From positions 21,139-85,138 of the forward strand of contig CAZLCS010000020.1 of the NCBI GenBank assembly GCA_964557955.1: a stretch of DNA of 64,000 bases, read 5' to 3'. Below the pieces are notes generated by a model. That model was not told where the DNA came from. It searched no databases and saw only the letters and a list, made by a program, of their open reading frames with translations. Both the position numbers and the translations under genes were made by a program. Below are positions 1-10,081 of the stretch, one piece after another (position 1 is the first letter of the stretch; each line of letters opens with the position of its first letter). This stretch comes from JALOOX01 sp964557955 (GTDB taxonomy: Bacteria > Desulfobacterota > Syntrophobacteria > Syntrophobacterales > Syntrophobacteraceae).

Positions 1-22
1 GCTCCTTTGCGGCCATGGCCTG

Positions 23-51
23 ATTAGAATCATTCTAATTAGTATTGTCAA
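23..51 (-). promoter_or_regulatory. Leftward promoter with Fur/PerR-like operator
   Basis: On the minus strand TTGACA (46-51) is followed 17 bases later by TCTAAT (23-28), a good sigma-70 pair. The perfect 8-1-8 palindrome ATTAGAATCATTCTAAT (23-39) covers the -10 box and part of the spacer. Its 7-1-7 core, TTAGAATCATTCTAA, has the layout of a PerR box (TTATAATNATTATAA) and resembles Fur sites. An AAAGGAG ribosome-binding site lies at about 2-8, so the controlled gene starts just outside the window. The regulator and gene are not visible; a peroxide or iron regulator is inferred. Confidence 0.6.
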
Positions 52-236
52 GGGAGGGAGTGCAGGGAGTGGAGGAAACAGGGCAATATTCTTCTGCAAG
101 CAGCCTCGGTCAAGGATTCAGGGGGGAAGACAAGCTCCATTCTGCATCAGGGGATGCCGAGCCTGTCACCTTGGGCAAGTTCGGCATCCCACATATCCTG
201 TCGGGGATGCCCGACCTTCCAGTCGATTTCCGGAGG

Positions 237-749
237 TCACCGCTCCGGAAACCCAGCTGTTCTTCTGAACTTCGGCTGGTCATTCATAAACGGCACTCTC
301 TCCGCCAGATGGCATGCCAGGCAGCCTGAGCGCGCTGCGAGAAAACCCTCTTTTGCCTTTTCGCTATCTTTCGATGCAAGGGCTTCACCTGCGGATGCCC
401 AGGGACCCTTCAGGAACAACTCGACCGAATTGGCCTCACGTGCGGGTCGCCTGAGATAGCCGAGCTCTATGGCTTCCTTAATCTTCTTCCAATGGTAGTT
501 CGCCAGATCGTAATTGCCATCAGCGACGGCATCGTAGGTCCGGTCGTAACGTTCGCCCACAGTCTGCATAGCCGCTGAAAAACCGCCAAACATCAGCTGA
601 ATGCGTTTGAACCTTTCCGTGTCATCCTTGGCGTCGAGCAGCCAATTGTCGCTCTGTTTGGGCGCTTCCTGGGCCATGGCAAAGGATGCCGCCGCAAGGC
701 CGCCGACAGCGAAAGCCGCAGCGATCAAAAGGTTTCGAGTGAGTTTCAT
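237..749 (-). CDS. Small periplasmic c-type cytochrome
   Basis: Encodes about 170 residues. The chosen ATG at 749 has GGAGGTCAGC directly upstream and begins a clear signal peptide (MKLTRNLLIAAAFAVGG, cleavage near AMA-QE); an in-frame start further upstream would spoil it. One haem-binding CLACH motif lies near the C-terminus and the body is mainly helical with many charged residues. This resembles small monohaem cytochromes of the class II type, where the haem site is C-terminal, but the exact family is not certain. The likely role is periplasmic electron transfer. It is transcribed leftward and nothing next to it indicates a partner. Confidence 0.75.
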   Translation of the reverse strand: MKLTRNLLIAAAFAVGGLAAASFAMAQEAPKQSDNWLLDAKDDTERFKRIQLMFGGFSAAMQTVGERYDRTYDAVADGNYDLANYHWKKIKEAIELGYLRRPAREANSVELFLKGPWASAGEALASKDSEKAKEGFLAARSGCLACHLAERVPFMNDQPKFRRTAGFPER

Positions 750-838
750 GCTGACCTCCTTTGGGTTATGGATTTTGAATCCTGGTCCCTCCCGGGTCAA
801 TTCCTATCCGTATGAACAACCCCCCCATCCAACACGAG

Positions 839-1897
839 TCAGGTCGGCCATCGGGCTTCAAGGCTGAGCTCCCGGGGTCTGGCGTACTTTCGGAGCAGCT
901 CATCGCAGTAGGTGCAGGAGAGGCAGTCCCTGGAGCAGGTGCTGAGCCGCCGGTGGAAATCCCCTGGAAGATCCATGTTGGACACGTGAATCCACTGGGC
1001 GGCCGGCTCCATGGCATCCATGAGCTCGATGAGGTTGCCGGCAAAACCTCGATTCAGGTATGCGTTCAGAACCTTCGTGAGGAACGGCGAGCCAAGGGTG
1101 CGGCCGCAAATCTTGAGGACATCGGCGACGGGTTCATAAGCGCTGACGTCCTCCGGCCGGATGAAGGGGGACCTGAAGAGGAGGGCAGGGGTCTCCTGCA
1201 GCGAGCGCATGCATCCCAACTGCCGGTTCACGGAGTGGGTGTCCAGGGAATGCCCCACGTTGACCAGCGAAATGTGGCAGTCGTGGGTCAGCTTGAAAGG
1301 GCAATGGTCGAGGCACCCCTCGTTGGCCAGAAGCTCGATCCTGATACCGGCAAAACGTTCTCTGCACCGGGCCGAGATCTCGGCGAGAGAGTCCATCCTC
1401 CGGTTGAGGGAGCGATCGAGGATCAGAGTTCCAGGAAGGGCGAAGTGAGTCGATGCAATGAATTCCATGAGCGATGCGACCCGGTCGAAAGAGCTCAGCA
1501 TGTGGTTGATGCTGGGGATGGCTTCGAGCTGCGAGGCCACGTCCGGATCTGCATCGGAGATTGCTCGCAGGTAGTAGGCATCGGCGAACACCACGCCGTT
1601 GATCACCCCGGCTTGCAGCATCCTCGCAAGGGTTTGCACCACGCCCTGGATGCGATGCCGATCGAAATAAGCATCGTGGCCATGGGCGCGGCTGTTCACG
1701 AGCAGATATTTCCGGGGTATATGTAGAGCTCTCAGGAATTCGATCCATGGTGCGGTTTCCACGGACCGGCGCTGGATGCGGCCGTCATGGACTTGAGGGG
1801 CGTGGAGGCTGAAATAGCAGGAATAAAGCGATTCTGCGTGATCATTCAGGAGCCTGGCCAGGGCGGCATCCGGCACGACGGGTACGTTGAACAGCAT
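839..1897 (-). CDS. Peptidase U32-like (UbiU/UbiV-type) protein
   Basis: 352 residues starting at ATG 1897 behind an AGGGAGAGAG site. The segment NEGCLDHCPF near residue 210 is the hallmark of the U32 family (NEGC-x2-CPF), whose members, such as UbiU, UbiV, RlhA and TrhP, coordinate a [4Fe-4S] cluster with four cysteines and act in hydroxylation or RNA modification rather than proteolysis. Further cysteines occur near residues 225 and 320-335 (CSRDCLSCTYC). The protein is shorter and more divergent than typical members, so the substrate cannot be named. It stands alone, facing left. The family is fairly sure; the function is unknown. Confidence 0.65.
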   Translation of the reverse strand: MLFNVPVVPDAALARLLNDHAESLYSCYFSLHAPQVHDGRIQRRSVETAPWIEFLRALHIPRKYLLVNSRAHGHDAYFDRHRIQGVVQTLARMLQAGVINGVVFADAYYLRAISDADPDVASQLEAIPSINHMLSSFDRVASLMEFIASTHFALPGTLILDRSLNRRMDSLAEISARCRERFAGIRIELLANEGCLDHCPFKLTHDCHISLVNVGHSLDTHSVNRQLGCMRSLQETPALLFRSPFIRPEDVSAYEPVADVLKICGRTLGSPFLTKVLNAYLNRGFAGNLIELMDAMEPAAQWIHVSNMDLPGDFHRRLSTCSRDCLSCTYCDELLRKYARPRELSLEARWPT

Positions 1898-2802
1898 TCT
1901 CTCTCCCTGCTTAAGGGTTGAAGGTCACCTTGAACAGGCTCCGGCTTCCTGATCTGCTTGCCCGGAACTTTCCTGACGCTCCGAAAGATCGCTGAATGCC
2001 GTTCTCATTTCAAGAGCGAACCGTCAGGAAATCGTCAAGGTCAAACTGGGGATAGAAAAATCCTATTGGACAAATGGGTGATTTATGCGGTATATGTTCC
2101 GCGTCTACATGAGATCACAAGGATTTTTCCCGTGAGGAGCTTCTCCATGTTTCCAGCTTTCGGCTTCACCTGAGCGTCTCGTTGGCATGCCGCCCGTGAG
2201 AGGCAGGCACCGAGCTCGGCCGAAAGATCACGCCCGATAGATTCCCTCCAGTCTGATTCCTAGCGCTTTCAGCTTTGTTCGATAGCCGATCCCACTCCGG
2301 GTGAGCGTCGACGTTGGACCGTGAGTCCGCGGGGACCGCGAGCATCCGTGCGCCCAGGCTCGCATGGCTTTTCATCTGCCTGCATCCGGTGCGCAGCACC
2401 CGTTCTTTGCTTCCCGGCGGCCCACGTGAGGGTTTGATCGTGCTCCCGGACCGGTCTCGGGCGGCAATGCCGGTGATTCAAGGGTTGGCTTGGGCTAAGC
2501 GAAGCTTGCCCGTGATCGAGGAGTCCCGCTTGGGCAAGCTCCGCTTAGCCCACGGCACCCGGCACCCGACAATCGGCACCCGGTACCCGGCACCCGGCTG
2601 CCCAATACCCTGTGAGCCTAAGTCAACCCCCATGGGCTTGCGCCCACAATGGTGGATGAAATGGGAGTCCACTTTTCAGACAAACAGCATAACAGCATTG
2701 GTCTCGGGCGGAACGGTTGGGGCGATGATGGAGAGTGCGCTTTTAACGCAGGTTCCATTGGCGGTTCGATGGTTGAAACGCAAGCGGAGAGAGTCGTGAG
2801 CC
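1898..2802. other. Gene-free region of about 0.9 kb
   Basis: No reading frame here has coding character. The longest rightward frame (2314-2799) runs straight through an inverted repeat and has no recognisable domain. The region holds the imperfect palindrome described separately (2491-2552), followed by tandem CGGCACC-type units at about 2553-2605. No convincing promoter for the large gene at 2803 was found. Confidence 0.6.
2491..2552. repeat. Long inverted repeat, REP/BIME-like
   Basis: The left arm TGGGCTAAGCGAAGCTTGCC begins at 2491. Its reverse complement ends at 2552 with one mismatch over 21 bases, around a 20-base loop. The adjacent CGGCACC-type direct repeats (2553-2605) suggest a dispersed intergenic repeat rather than a terminator, since no T-run follows. 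Other copies cannot be counted from this window. Confidence 0.6.
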
Positions 2803-5800
2803 ATGAATGAGCAGAGTGAGCGCAAGAGAGTCGTTGGCTCAGTGATGGTGGTGGGTGGCGGGGTGGCCGGAATTCAGGCGGCCCTGGATCTCGCGGATTC
2901 GGGCTATCACGTCACCCTGGTGGAGAGCGAGCCCTCCATCGGCGGCGTCATGGCTCAACTGGACAAAACGTTTCCCACCAACGACTGCGCCATGTGCATC
3001 CTGTCGCCCAAGCTGGTGGAAGTGGGCCGACACCTGAACATCGACCTCCTGACGCTTTCGGAGGTGAGGGAGGTATCGGGGGAGCCGGGCCGTTTCAAGG
3101 TGAGGGTGCTGCGCAAGCCCCGCTATATCGACGCTTCCAGGTGCACGGGCTGCGGTGAATGCGCCGGCGTCTGCCCGGTTGTGCGGCCCAGCGAGTACGA
3201 CATGGCCTTGAGCGAGCGCAAGGCGGCCTATCGCCGCTACGCCCAGGCGGTTCCGGGGGCCTTCGCCATAGAGAAGGCGGGGACTTCTCCATGCAAGGTG
3301 GCGTGTCCCGCACACATCTCCGTTCAGGGCTACGTGGCCCTGGCGGCAGAGGGGAAATACCTGGAAGCGCTGAGACTAGTGAAGGCGGAGAACCCCCTGC
3401 CGGCCATTTGCGGACGCGTCTGCCACCACCCCTGTGAATCGGATTGCAGGCGGGGCGAGCTGGATGAGCCCGTAGCGATCGATTCCATCAAGCGGTTCGT
3501 CGCGGATCTCGACCTGCGCTCGGAGACACGGTTCATTCCCGAGATCAGAGAGAAACGGGTTGAGCAGGTGGCCGTCATCGGCTCGGGACCTGCGGGCCTC
3601 TCCTGCGCCTACTATCTCGCGTTGGACGGCTACCGGGTGACGGTCTTCGAAAAGCTGCCCGTCCTGGGCGGCATGCTGAGCGTCGGCATTCCCTCCTACC
3701 GCCTTCCCCGGGACATCATCCAGGCGGAGATCGAAGTCATCCGGGAGATGGGGGTCGATTTCAGAACGGGGGTCGACGTTGGAAGGGATGTCACCATCGG
3801 CGACCTGAGATCCCAGGGCTACCGGGCCTTCTTTGTAGCCATCGGGGCCCACGAGTGCAGACCACTCGGCATCGAGGGCGAGAACCTGGAGGGGGTCTAC
3901 CCGGGGGTCGACTTTCTTCGCGATGTCAACCTTGGCGGGACCGTGCTCCTGGGGGACCGGGTCGCCGTCGTCGGCGGCGGAAACGTCGCCATGGACTGCG
4001 TCAGAACAGCCCTTCGCAACGGATCGGCCAAACCCTTCATTCTCTACCGCCGCGGCATCGAGGAAATGCCTGCCAACGAGGAGGAGATTGAGGAGTGCCG
4101 GGAAGAGGGCATCGAGATCATGACCCTCGTGAACCCGGTTCGCATCCTGGGCGAGAACGGCAGGGTCAAGGCCGTCGAATGCGCGAGGATGCGGCTGGGT
4201 GAGCCCGATGCCGACGGGAGGCGCCGTCCCGAGAGCATCCCCGGCTCCAACTTCGTCATCGAGGTGGACGCCGTGGTCCCCGCCATCGGCCAGGAGTCCG
4301 ACTGGGCGTGCCTCACCCCGGAGTGTGCCTGTCAGCTCAGCGATTGGGGCACCATGCAGGTGGATCTCCTCACTCTCCAGAGCCGCGACACCGACATTTT
4401 CGCGGGAGGCGACGCCGTGACGGGACTCAGGACGGTCATCGAGGCCATCGCCGCCGGCAAGCAGGCCGCCATCTCCATCGGACGTTTCCTGCGGGGTGAG
4501 GACCTGCGGGAGGGCCGGGAAAGAGAATGGAAGGCGGTCCAGGAGGTTTCGACCGAAGGCTACGACCGCATCCCGCGCGAACAGATGCCGCGTCTCTCTC
4601 CTGGGGCGCGTACCGCCACCTTCGACGAGGTCCAGCTGGGCTTCACCGAGGAGCAGGTGCGCCGGGAGGCCGAGCGCTGCCTCAGCTGCGGCATTTGCTC
4701 CGAGTGTTACCAGTGCGTCGATGCCTGTCTCGCCAGGGCGGTCATGCACGAGGACCAGCCCGTGGAACAGGAGATCGAAGTGGGGGCCATCATAGCGGCG
4801 CCGGGCTTTCAGCCCTTCGATCCCCGCGTCTACGACACCTACCGCTACGCCGGGCACCCCAACGTCGTGACCTCTATGGAGTTCGAGCGCATCCTCTCGG
4901 CATCCGGGCCGAGCATGGGGCACCTGGTGCGTCCTTCGGACCACAGGGAGCCGCAGCGCATCGCCTGGCTCCAGTGCGTAGGCTCAAGGGACATCAGCCA
5001 CTGCGACCACGGCTACTGCTCGGCCGTATGCTGCATGGTCGCCATCAAGGAGGCGGTGATCGCCAAAGAGCATGCCGGCGGCAGGCTCGAAACGAGCATT
5101 TTCTTCATGGACATGCGGACCCACGGGAAGGATTTCGAAAAGACCTGCAACCGGGCCCGGGACGAGCAGGGGGTCCGGTTCATCCGCTCGCGGGTCCACA
5201 GCGTAGATGCAATTCCCCACACGGACGACCTCCAGATCAGCTATGTGAACGAGGAGGGAGAGATCCTCCAGGAATCCTTCGACATGGTGGTGCTCTCGGT
5301 GGGGCTGGAGGCTTCCGCCCGCGCCCTGCAGCTGGCTGACCGGCTCAAGCTGGACGCCACCGGTGACGGCTTCTGCCGCCATTCATCCTTCGAGCCTGTG
5401 GCTTCGAGCCGGCCCGGCGTCTTTGCCTGTGGAGCATTCCAGGGGCCCAAGGACATCCCGCACTCGGTCATGGAGGCCAGCGCCGCCGCAGCAGCAGCGG
5501 GAGCGCTCCTCGGGACCGCCCGCGGGACCCGGGTTCGCGAAAAGCAGGTTCCCGCCCAGATCAGCGTCACGGGCGAGCGGCCCCGCATCGGCGTTTTCGT
5601 CTGCCACTGCGGCATCAACATCGGAGGCACCGTGGATGTCCCGGCTGTCCGGGAGTATGCGAGGACGCTTCCCTTCGTGGAGTACGTCGCGGACAACCTC
5701 TATACCTGCTCCCAGGACACCCAGGAAACCCTGAAGCGGCTGATCAGGGAAAACGGACTCAACCGCATCCTGGTGGCGGCGTGCACCCCACGCACCCATG

Positions 5801-7233
5801 AGCCCCTGTTCCAGGAGACCATGGAGGAGGTGGGCCTCAACCGGTACCTCTTCGAGATGGCCAATATCCGCAACATGGTCTCCTGGGTCCACAGCAGCGA
5901 CCCCGAGAGCGCCACGGAAAAGGCCAAGGACCTGGTGCGCATGGCGGTGGCCAAGGCTGCTCTGCTCGAGCCCCTGCAGGAGCCCGAGCTTCAGGTCACC
6001 TCGGCGGCCCTGGTGGTGGGGGGTGGTGTGGCGGGCATGATGGCGGCGAGGACCCTGGCCGACCAGGGATACCCGGTACACCTTGTGGAGAAGTCCGGCC
6101 TGCTGGGTGGCCAGGCCCTGTCACTCCACGAGACGTGGAAAGGCGAGAGCATCCCGGACTTTGTGAAGGGGCTGGCCGAGGCGCTTCTGCGACACCCCCT
6201 GGTGATGGTCCATCTTTCGAGCTCCATCGCCCAGGTGGATGGCTTTGTGGGAAACTTCAAAACCGTGATCCAGAACGGCGGTTCGTCGGTATCCATCGAC
6301 CATGGTGTGGCGGTTATCGCCACGGGCGGATCCGAGTTTCAGCCCGACGAATACCTTTTCGGCAAAGACCAGCGGGTGATGACCCATCAGGAGCTCGACC
6401 GCCGCTTCCAGCAGGAGGACCCGACCCTCAAGGATGTTCAGACGGCGGTTTTCATCCAGTGCGTGGGATCGCGGGAGCCGCAGCGGCCCTACTGCAGCCG
6501 GGTCTGCTGCACTCACACCCTCCAGAGCGCCCTGCATCTCAAGCAGCTCAACCCGGAGTGCAACGTGTTTGTCTTGTACCGGGACATGAGGACCTACGGG
6601 GAACGCGAAGCCCTGTACCTCGAGGCGCGCAGGCTGGGGGTCGTCTTTGTGCGCTACGACCTGGAAGAGAAGCCGTCCGTGGAGGTCAAGGACGGGCGAC
6701 TCACCGTCACGGTGCGGGATCCCATCCTGCAGCGCAGGGTGGCCCTGGAAACCGATCTGCTCACTCTGGCCTCGGCCATCGTGCCCAATGTCGACGAGAC
6801 CCTCGCCCAGTTCTTCAAGGTGCCGGTGAACGAGGATGGTTTCTTCCTCGAAGCCCACGTCAAGCTGCGCCCCGTGGACTTCGCAACGGACGGCGTCTTC
6901 CTGTGCGGTCTCGCGCATTACCCCAAGCCCATCGACGAAAGCATCGCCCAGGCCCATGCGGCCGCCTCCAGGGCTGCGACCATCCTGGCGCGCCAGACCA
7001 TCCATTTTCCCGGAACGGTGGCCTTCGTCAACGCGATGTTCTGCAGCAGCTGCGGCACGTGCGTCCATGTGTGCCCTTACTCGGCTCCCCGGTTCAACGA
7101 CAAGGGCAAGGCGGAGATCAACCCGGCCTTGTGCAAAGGCTGCGGCCTGTGCACGGCCTCGTGCCGATCGGGAGCCATCAGGCTCCAGGGCTTCGATGAC
7201 GCCCAGATCTTCGCCATGATCGACAATCTTTGA
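2803..7233 (+). CDS. hdrA: HdrA-like flavoprotein with embedded GltD-like module
   Basis: 1476 residues, more than twice a normal HdrA. Visible parts in order are an HdrA FAD motif GGGVAG (about 18-23) with the Cys segment DCAMCILSP, a ferredoxin motif CTGCGECAGVCP (about 114), a GltD-like insert with its N-terminal Fe-S region (about 160-220), FAD motif GSGPAG (about 260) and NAD(P) motif VVGGGN (about 389), HdrA sequence with IQ/LQCVGSR...CC (about 722), a second HdrA copy starting VFVCHCG (about 930) with GGGVAG (about 1071), and a C-terminal 2[4Fe-4S] domain (about 1414-1455). GltD modules exchange electrons with NAD(P)H, and HdrA is the flavin-bifurcating subunit of Hdr complexes. With fdhA and a second HdrA downstream, it probably links formate, NAD(P)H and ferredoxin. 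The coupling is inferred. Confidence 0.85.
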   Translation: MNEQSERKRVVGSVMVVGGGVAGIQAALDLADSGYHVTLVESEPSIGGVMAQLDKTFPTNDCAMCILSPKLVEVGRHLNIDLLTLSEVREVSGEPGRFKVRVLRKPRYIDASRCTGCGECAGVCPVVRPSEYDMALSERKAAYRRYAQAVPGAFAIEKAGTSPCKVACPAHISVQGYVALAAEGKYLEALRLVKAENPLPAICGRVCHHPCESDCRRGELDEPVAIDSIKRFVADLDLRSETRFIPEIREKRVEQVAVIGSGPAGLSCAYYLALDGYRVTVFEKLPVLGGMLSVGIPSYRLPRDIIQAEIEVIREMGVDFRTGVDVGRDVTIGDLRSQGYRAFFVAIGAHECRPLGIEGENLEGVYPGVDFLRDVNLGGTVLLGDRVAVVGGGNVAMDCVRTALRNGSAKPFILYRRGIEEMPANEEEIEECREEGIEIMTLVNPVRILGENGRVKAVECARMRLGEPDADGRRRPESIPGSNFVIEVDAVVPAIGQESDWACLTPECACQLSDWGTMQVDLLTLQSRDTDIFAGGDAVTGLRTVIEAIAAGKQAAISIGRFLRGEDLREGREREWKAVQEVSTEGYDRIPREQMPRLSPGARTATFDEVQLGFTEEQVRREAERCLSCGICSECYQCVDACLARAVMHEDQPVEQEIEVGAIIAAPGFQPFDPRVYDTYRYAGHPNVVTSMEFERILSASGPSMGHLVRPSDHREPQRIAWLQCVGSRDISHCDHGYCSAVCCMVAIKEAVIAKEHAGGRLETSIFFMDMRTHGKDFEKTCNRARDEQGVRFIRSRVHSVDAIPHTDDLQISYVNEEGEILQESFDMVVLSVGLEASARALQLADRLKLDATGDGFCRHSSFEPVASSRPGVFACGAFQGPKDIPHSVMEASAAAAAAGALLGTARGTRVREKQVPAQISVTGERPRIGVFVCHCGINIGGTVDVPAVREYARTLPFVEYVADNLYTCSQDTQETLKRLIRENGLNRILVAACTPRTHEPLFQETMEEVGLNRYLFEMANIRNMVSWVHSSDPESATEKAKDLVRMAVAKAALLEPLQEPELQVTSAALVVGGGVAGMMAARTLADQGYPVHLVEKSGLLGGQALSLHETWKGESIPDFVKGLAEALLRHPLVMVHLSSSIAQVDGFVGNFKTVIQNGGSSVSIDHGVAVIATGGSEFQPDEYLFGKDQRVMTHQELDRRFQQEDPTLKDVQTAVFIQCVGSREPQRPYCSRVCCTHTLQSALHLKQLNPECNVFVLYRDMRTYGEREALYLEARRLGVVFVRYDLEEKPSVEVKDGRLTVTVRDPILQRRVALETDLLTLASAIVPNVDETLAQFFKVPVNEDGFFLEAHVKLRPVDFATDGVFLCGLAHYPKPIDESIAQAHAAASRAATILARQTIHFPGTVAFVNAMFCSSCGTCVHVCPYSAPRFNDKGKAEINPALCKGCGLCTASCRSGAIRLQGFDDAQIFAMIDNL

Positions 7234-7372
7234 AAGACTGTTCACCCCGGGGGCTCGGAGGTCGCGGGGAAAACGCCCTGCGTCCCTGTCGCCTCGCAGT
7301 TTTGTGTTTTGAAGTGGGTTTCTCAAGCTGGAATTCACACGTTTTCGATGGAACGGCAAAGGAGATGCGGGC

Positions 7373-10081
7373 ATGAAAATGGTCAAGCTCACCCTGGATG
7401 GCAGGGATGTGTCGGTTCCGGAAGGGACTACGATACTGCAGGCGGCGAAGAGTGCGGGGATCAGGATTCCGACGCTCTGCTTTCACGAACGGCTCAAGCC
7501 CATTGGATCGTGTGGGCTGTGCATCGTGGAAGTCGACGGGCATTCGGCGCCGGTGACCTCCTGCGAGACACCAGCGATGGACGGCATGATGGTGACTACC
7601 CAGTCGGACAATTTGACGGCCTTGCGGGAGGAGTCGCTGAAAGTCATGCTGGTCCATCATCCTCTGGACTGCCCCATCTGCGACAAGGCGGGTGATTGTC
7701 GGCTCCAGGACCTCGTGGTCGAGCATGGCATCACGGGAGTCGAGCCGCCGGAGCCGACCTCCAAGTTTACCGAACCCTACACCAGGGCCTTCATCAAGTC
7801 CTGGCCTCAGCGGTGCGTGCTGTGCCTGCGATGCGTTCACGCCTGCAGGGAGATCCAGGGGATAGGGGCTCTCTCGGTCGTGAACGGCGAGGGTGGTCCG
7901 CACATCGCCTACGATGAAAAGAAATGCGTTCAATGTGGGGAGTGCATTCAGCTGTGTCCCACCGGCACCCTCGTGGAAAAGCGTACAAGCTACCGGTGGC
8001 GGACGTGGGAGGAGGATCGAAAGGTTCAGACGACCTGTCCCTATTGCGGCGTCGGCTGTCAGCAGTGGCTCCATGTGAAAAAGGGGAAAGTGGTCAAAGT
8101 GTCGGGCGTCGAAGGGGCCGTTCCCAACGACGGGAGGCTCTGCGTCAAGGGCCGTTACGGTTTCGATTTCATCGATCACCCCGATCGGCTGACGATGCCT
8201 CTCATCAGGGAAAACGGCTCTTTCAAGGAAGCCTCCTGGGACCAGGCCCTGCGGCTGGTGGCCAAGAGATTGAAATCGATCCGGGAAGCGCACGGCCCCG
8301 ATGCGCTGGCCTTCTTCAGCTCGGCCCGGGTCACCAACGAAGAGAACTACCTCATGCAGAAGCTCGCCCGGGCAGTCATGGGGACCAACAACGTCGATCA
8401 CTGCGCTCGACTGTGCCATGCCTCGACGGTGGCCGGGCTTGCGATTTCCTTTGGCAGCGGGGCCATGACCAACTCGATCGAGGAGCTCGAGCGCTCCGAC
8501 GTGGTGCTCATCACCGGCTCCAACACTTCGGAGAATCACCCGGTGATCTCCACCTATATCAAGCGTGGGGTCCTGAACGGACGGACGAAGCTCATCGTGG
8601 TGGATCCGCGGCACATCGACCTGGTGGATCACGGAGCCCTCTGGCTGCGCCAGAAGCCAGGCACGGACGTGGCCTGGATCAACGGCATGATGCACGTGAT
8701 CATCAAGGAAGAGCTTTACGACAAGGAATACGTGGCTGAACGAACCGAGGGCTTCGAGGCGGTGAAGGAGCTGGTCGCCGCTTATACCCCCGAGCGAGTC
8801 GAGGAGATCACCTCCATCCCGAAAGACGACCTGGTCGCAGCGGCCCGGCTCTATGCGGGGGCCCCGGCGGCATCCATCGTTTATGCCATGGGGATCACTC
8901 AGCACACCACAGGCACCGACAATGTGAAAAGCATTGCCAATCTGGCCATGCTGTGCGGCAACGTCGGCATCGAATCGGGCGGCGTGAACCCGCTGAGAGG
9001 CCAGAACAACGTTCAGGGGGCCTGCGACATGGGGGCACTTCCCAACGTCTATTCCGGGTATCAGGCGGTGACCGTGCCGGAGCTGCGGGAGAAGATGGCC
9101 AAAGCCTGGGGAGTGCGGGAACTGCCGGGAAACGTGGGGCTCACCATGCTCGAGGCCATGGCGGCCGCGGCGAAGGGGCAAATCAAGGGGCTCTACATCA
9201 TGGGCGAGAACCCCATGGTGAGCGAGCCGGACATCCAGCACGTCGAGGAGGAGCTCAAGTCCCTCGACTTCCTGGTCGTCCAGGACATCTTCCTGACGGA
9301 AACGGCCCGGCTGGCCCACGTGGTGCTGCCGTCGGCATGCTTTGCGGAGAAGGACGGCACATTCACCAACACTGAAAGGCGGGTTCAGCTGGTGCGTAAG
9401 GTGATTGAACCGCCGGGGCAGGCCCGCTCCGACTGGGAGATCCTGTGCGCCGTCTCAAGCCGGCTGGGCTATGAAATGAGCTATCCCGATGTGGAGGCCG
9501 TCTTCAACGAAATGGCGGCCGTGACGCCTTCCTATGCCGGCATGGATTACGCCCGCCTGGCGACCGGGGGCTTGCAGTGGCCGTGTCCGACCAAGGACCA
9601 TCCCGGTTCCCGGTATCTTCACCGGGGCCAGTTCACTCGGGGCAAGGGGTTGTTTGCGGCCATCGAGTGGATTCCCCCCGCCGAGTCGCCGAGTGAGGAC
9701 TATCCCTTCATCCTCACCACCGGCCGGGTACTCTACCATTACCACACGGGCAGCATGACCCGACGATCAGCGGGGCTGAACGAGATCTGCCCCGAGTGCT
9801 GGGTGGAGATTCACCCCAGGGATGCCGAGGCATTAGACATCCGGGATGGCGAGGTCATTGGGGTCAGCACCCGTCGAGGCCGGATCGAGGCCAAGGCAAG
9901 TGTGGGTCAGATGACGGACGAGCGGACGATTTTCATCCCGTTCCATTTCTTTGAGGCCGCAGCCAACCGCCTGACGATCGCAGCGGTCGATCCCGTCGCC
10001 AAGATCCCGGAGTACAAGGTGTGCGCCGCGAGGGTGGAAAAGCTGAAGGCGCAGAGTGCATGCGCCGGCTGCAGCCAATGA
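7373..10081 (+). CDS. fdhA: Formate dehydrogenase catalytic subunit, Cys type, with HydA/NuoG-like N-terminus
   Basis: 902 residues. The N-terminus has a plant-type [2Fe-2S] domain (about 1-75), a His/Cys NuoG-type cluster site HHPLDCPICDKAGDC (about 96), and two [4Fe-4S] sites (about 148 and 185). The molybdopterin domain begins with CPYCGVGC (about 222). The active-site segment CARLCHAST carries Cys348 (TGC at 8414-8416) where selenocysteine formate dehydrogenases have U, so this is a Mo/W-bis-MGD enzyme of the cysteine class. It lacks a Tat signal, so it is cytoplasmic. This domain plan is that of NAD- or Hdr-linked FdhA, consistent with the HdrA genes on both sides. Formate is the most likely substrate, but the family includes other oxidoreductases. 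Confidence 0.88.
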   Translation: MKMVKLTLDGRDVSVPEGTTILQAAKSAGIRIPTLCFHERLKPIGSCGLCIVEVDGHSAPVTSCETPAMDGMMVTTQSDNLTALREESLKVMLVHHPLDCPICDKAGDCRLQDLVVEHGITGVEPPEPTSKFTEPYTRAFIKSWPQRCVLCLRCVHACREIQGIGALSVVNGEGGPHIAYDEKKCVQCGECIQLCPTGTLVEKRTSYRWRTWEEDRKVQTTCPYCGVGCQQWLHVKKGKVVKVSGVEGAVPNDGRLCVKGRYGFDFIDHPDRLTMPLIRENGSFKEASWDQALRLVAKRLKSIREAHGPDALAFFSSARVTNEENYLMQKLARAVMGTNNVDHCARLCHASTVAGLAISFGSGAMTNSIEELERSDVVLITGSNTSENHPVISTYIKRGVLNGRTKLIVVDPRHIDLVDHGALWLRQKPGTDVAWINGMMHVIIKEELYDKEYVAERTEGFEAVKELVAAYTPERVEEITSIPKDDLVAAARLYAGAPAASIVYAMGITQHTTGTDNVKSIANLAMLCGNVGIESGGVNPLRGQNNVQGACDMGALPNVYSGYQAVTVPELREKMAKAWGVRELPGNVGLTMLEAMAAAAKGQIKGLYIMGENPMVSEPDIQHVEEELKSLDFLVVQDIFLTETARLAHVVLPSACFAEKDGTFTNTERRVQLVRKVIEPPGQARSDWEILCAVSSRLGYEMSYPDVEAVFNEMAAVTPSYAGMDYARLATGGLQWPCPTKDHPGSRYLHRGQFTRGKGLFAAIEWIPPAESPSEDYPFILTTGRVLYHYHTGSMTRRSAGLNEICPECWVEIHPRDAEALDIRDGEVIGVSTRRGRIEAKASVGQMTDERTIFIPFHFFEAAANRLTIAAVDPVAKIPEYKVCAARVEKLKAQSACAGCSQ

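Noticed and set aside
812..1726. Rightward frame of about 300 codons
   Set aside because: It is antisense to the U32-like gene, which has a clear family motif and ribosome site.
2314..2799. Rightward frame of 161 codons before hdrA
   Set aside because: It crosses the inverted repeat and CGGCACC units, has no domain and no ribosome site.
8402..8416. Selenocysteine codon in fdhA
   Set aside because: The active-site codon is TGC (Cys348), and the frame has no internal TGA.
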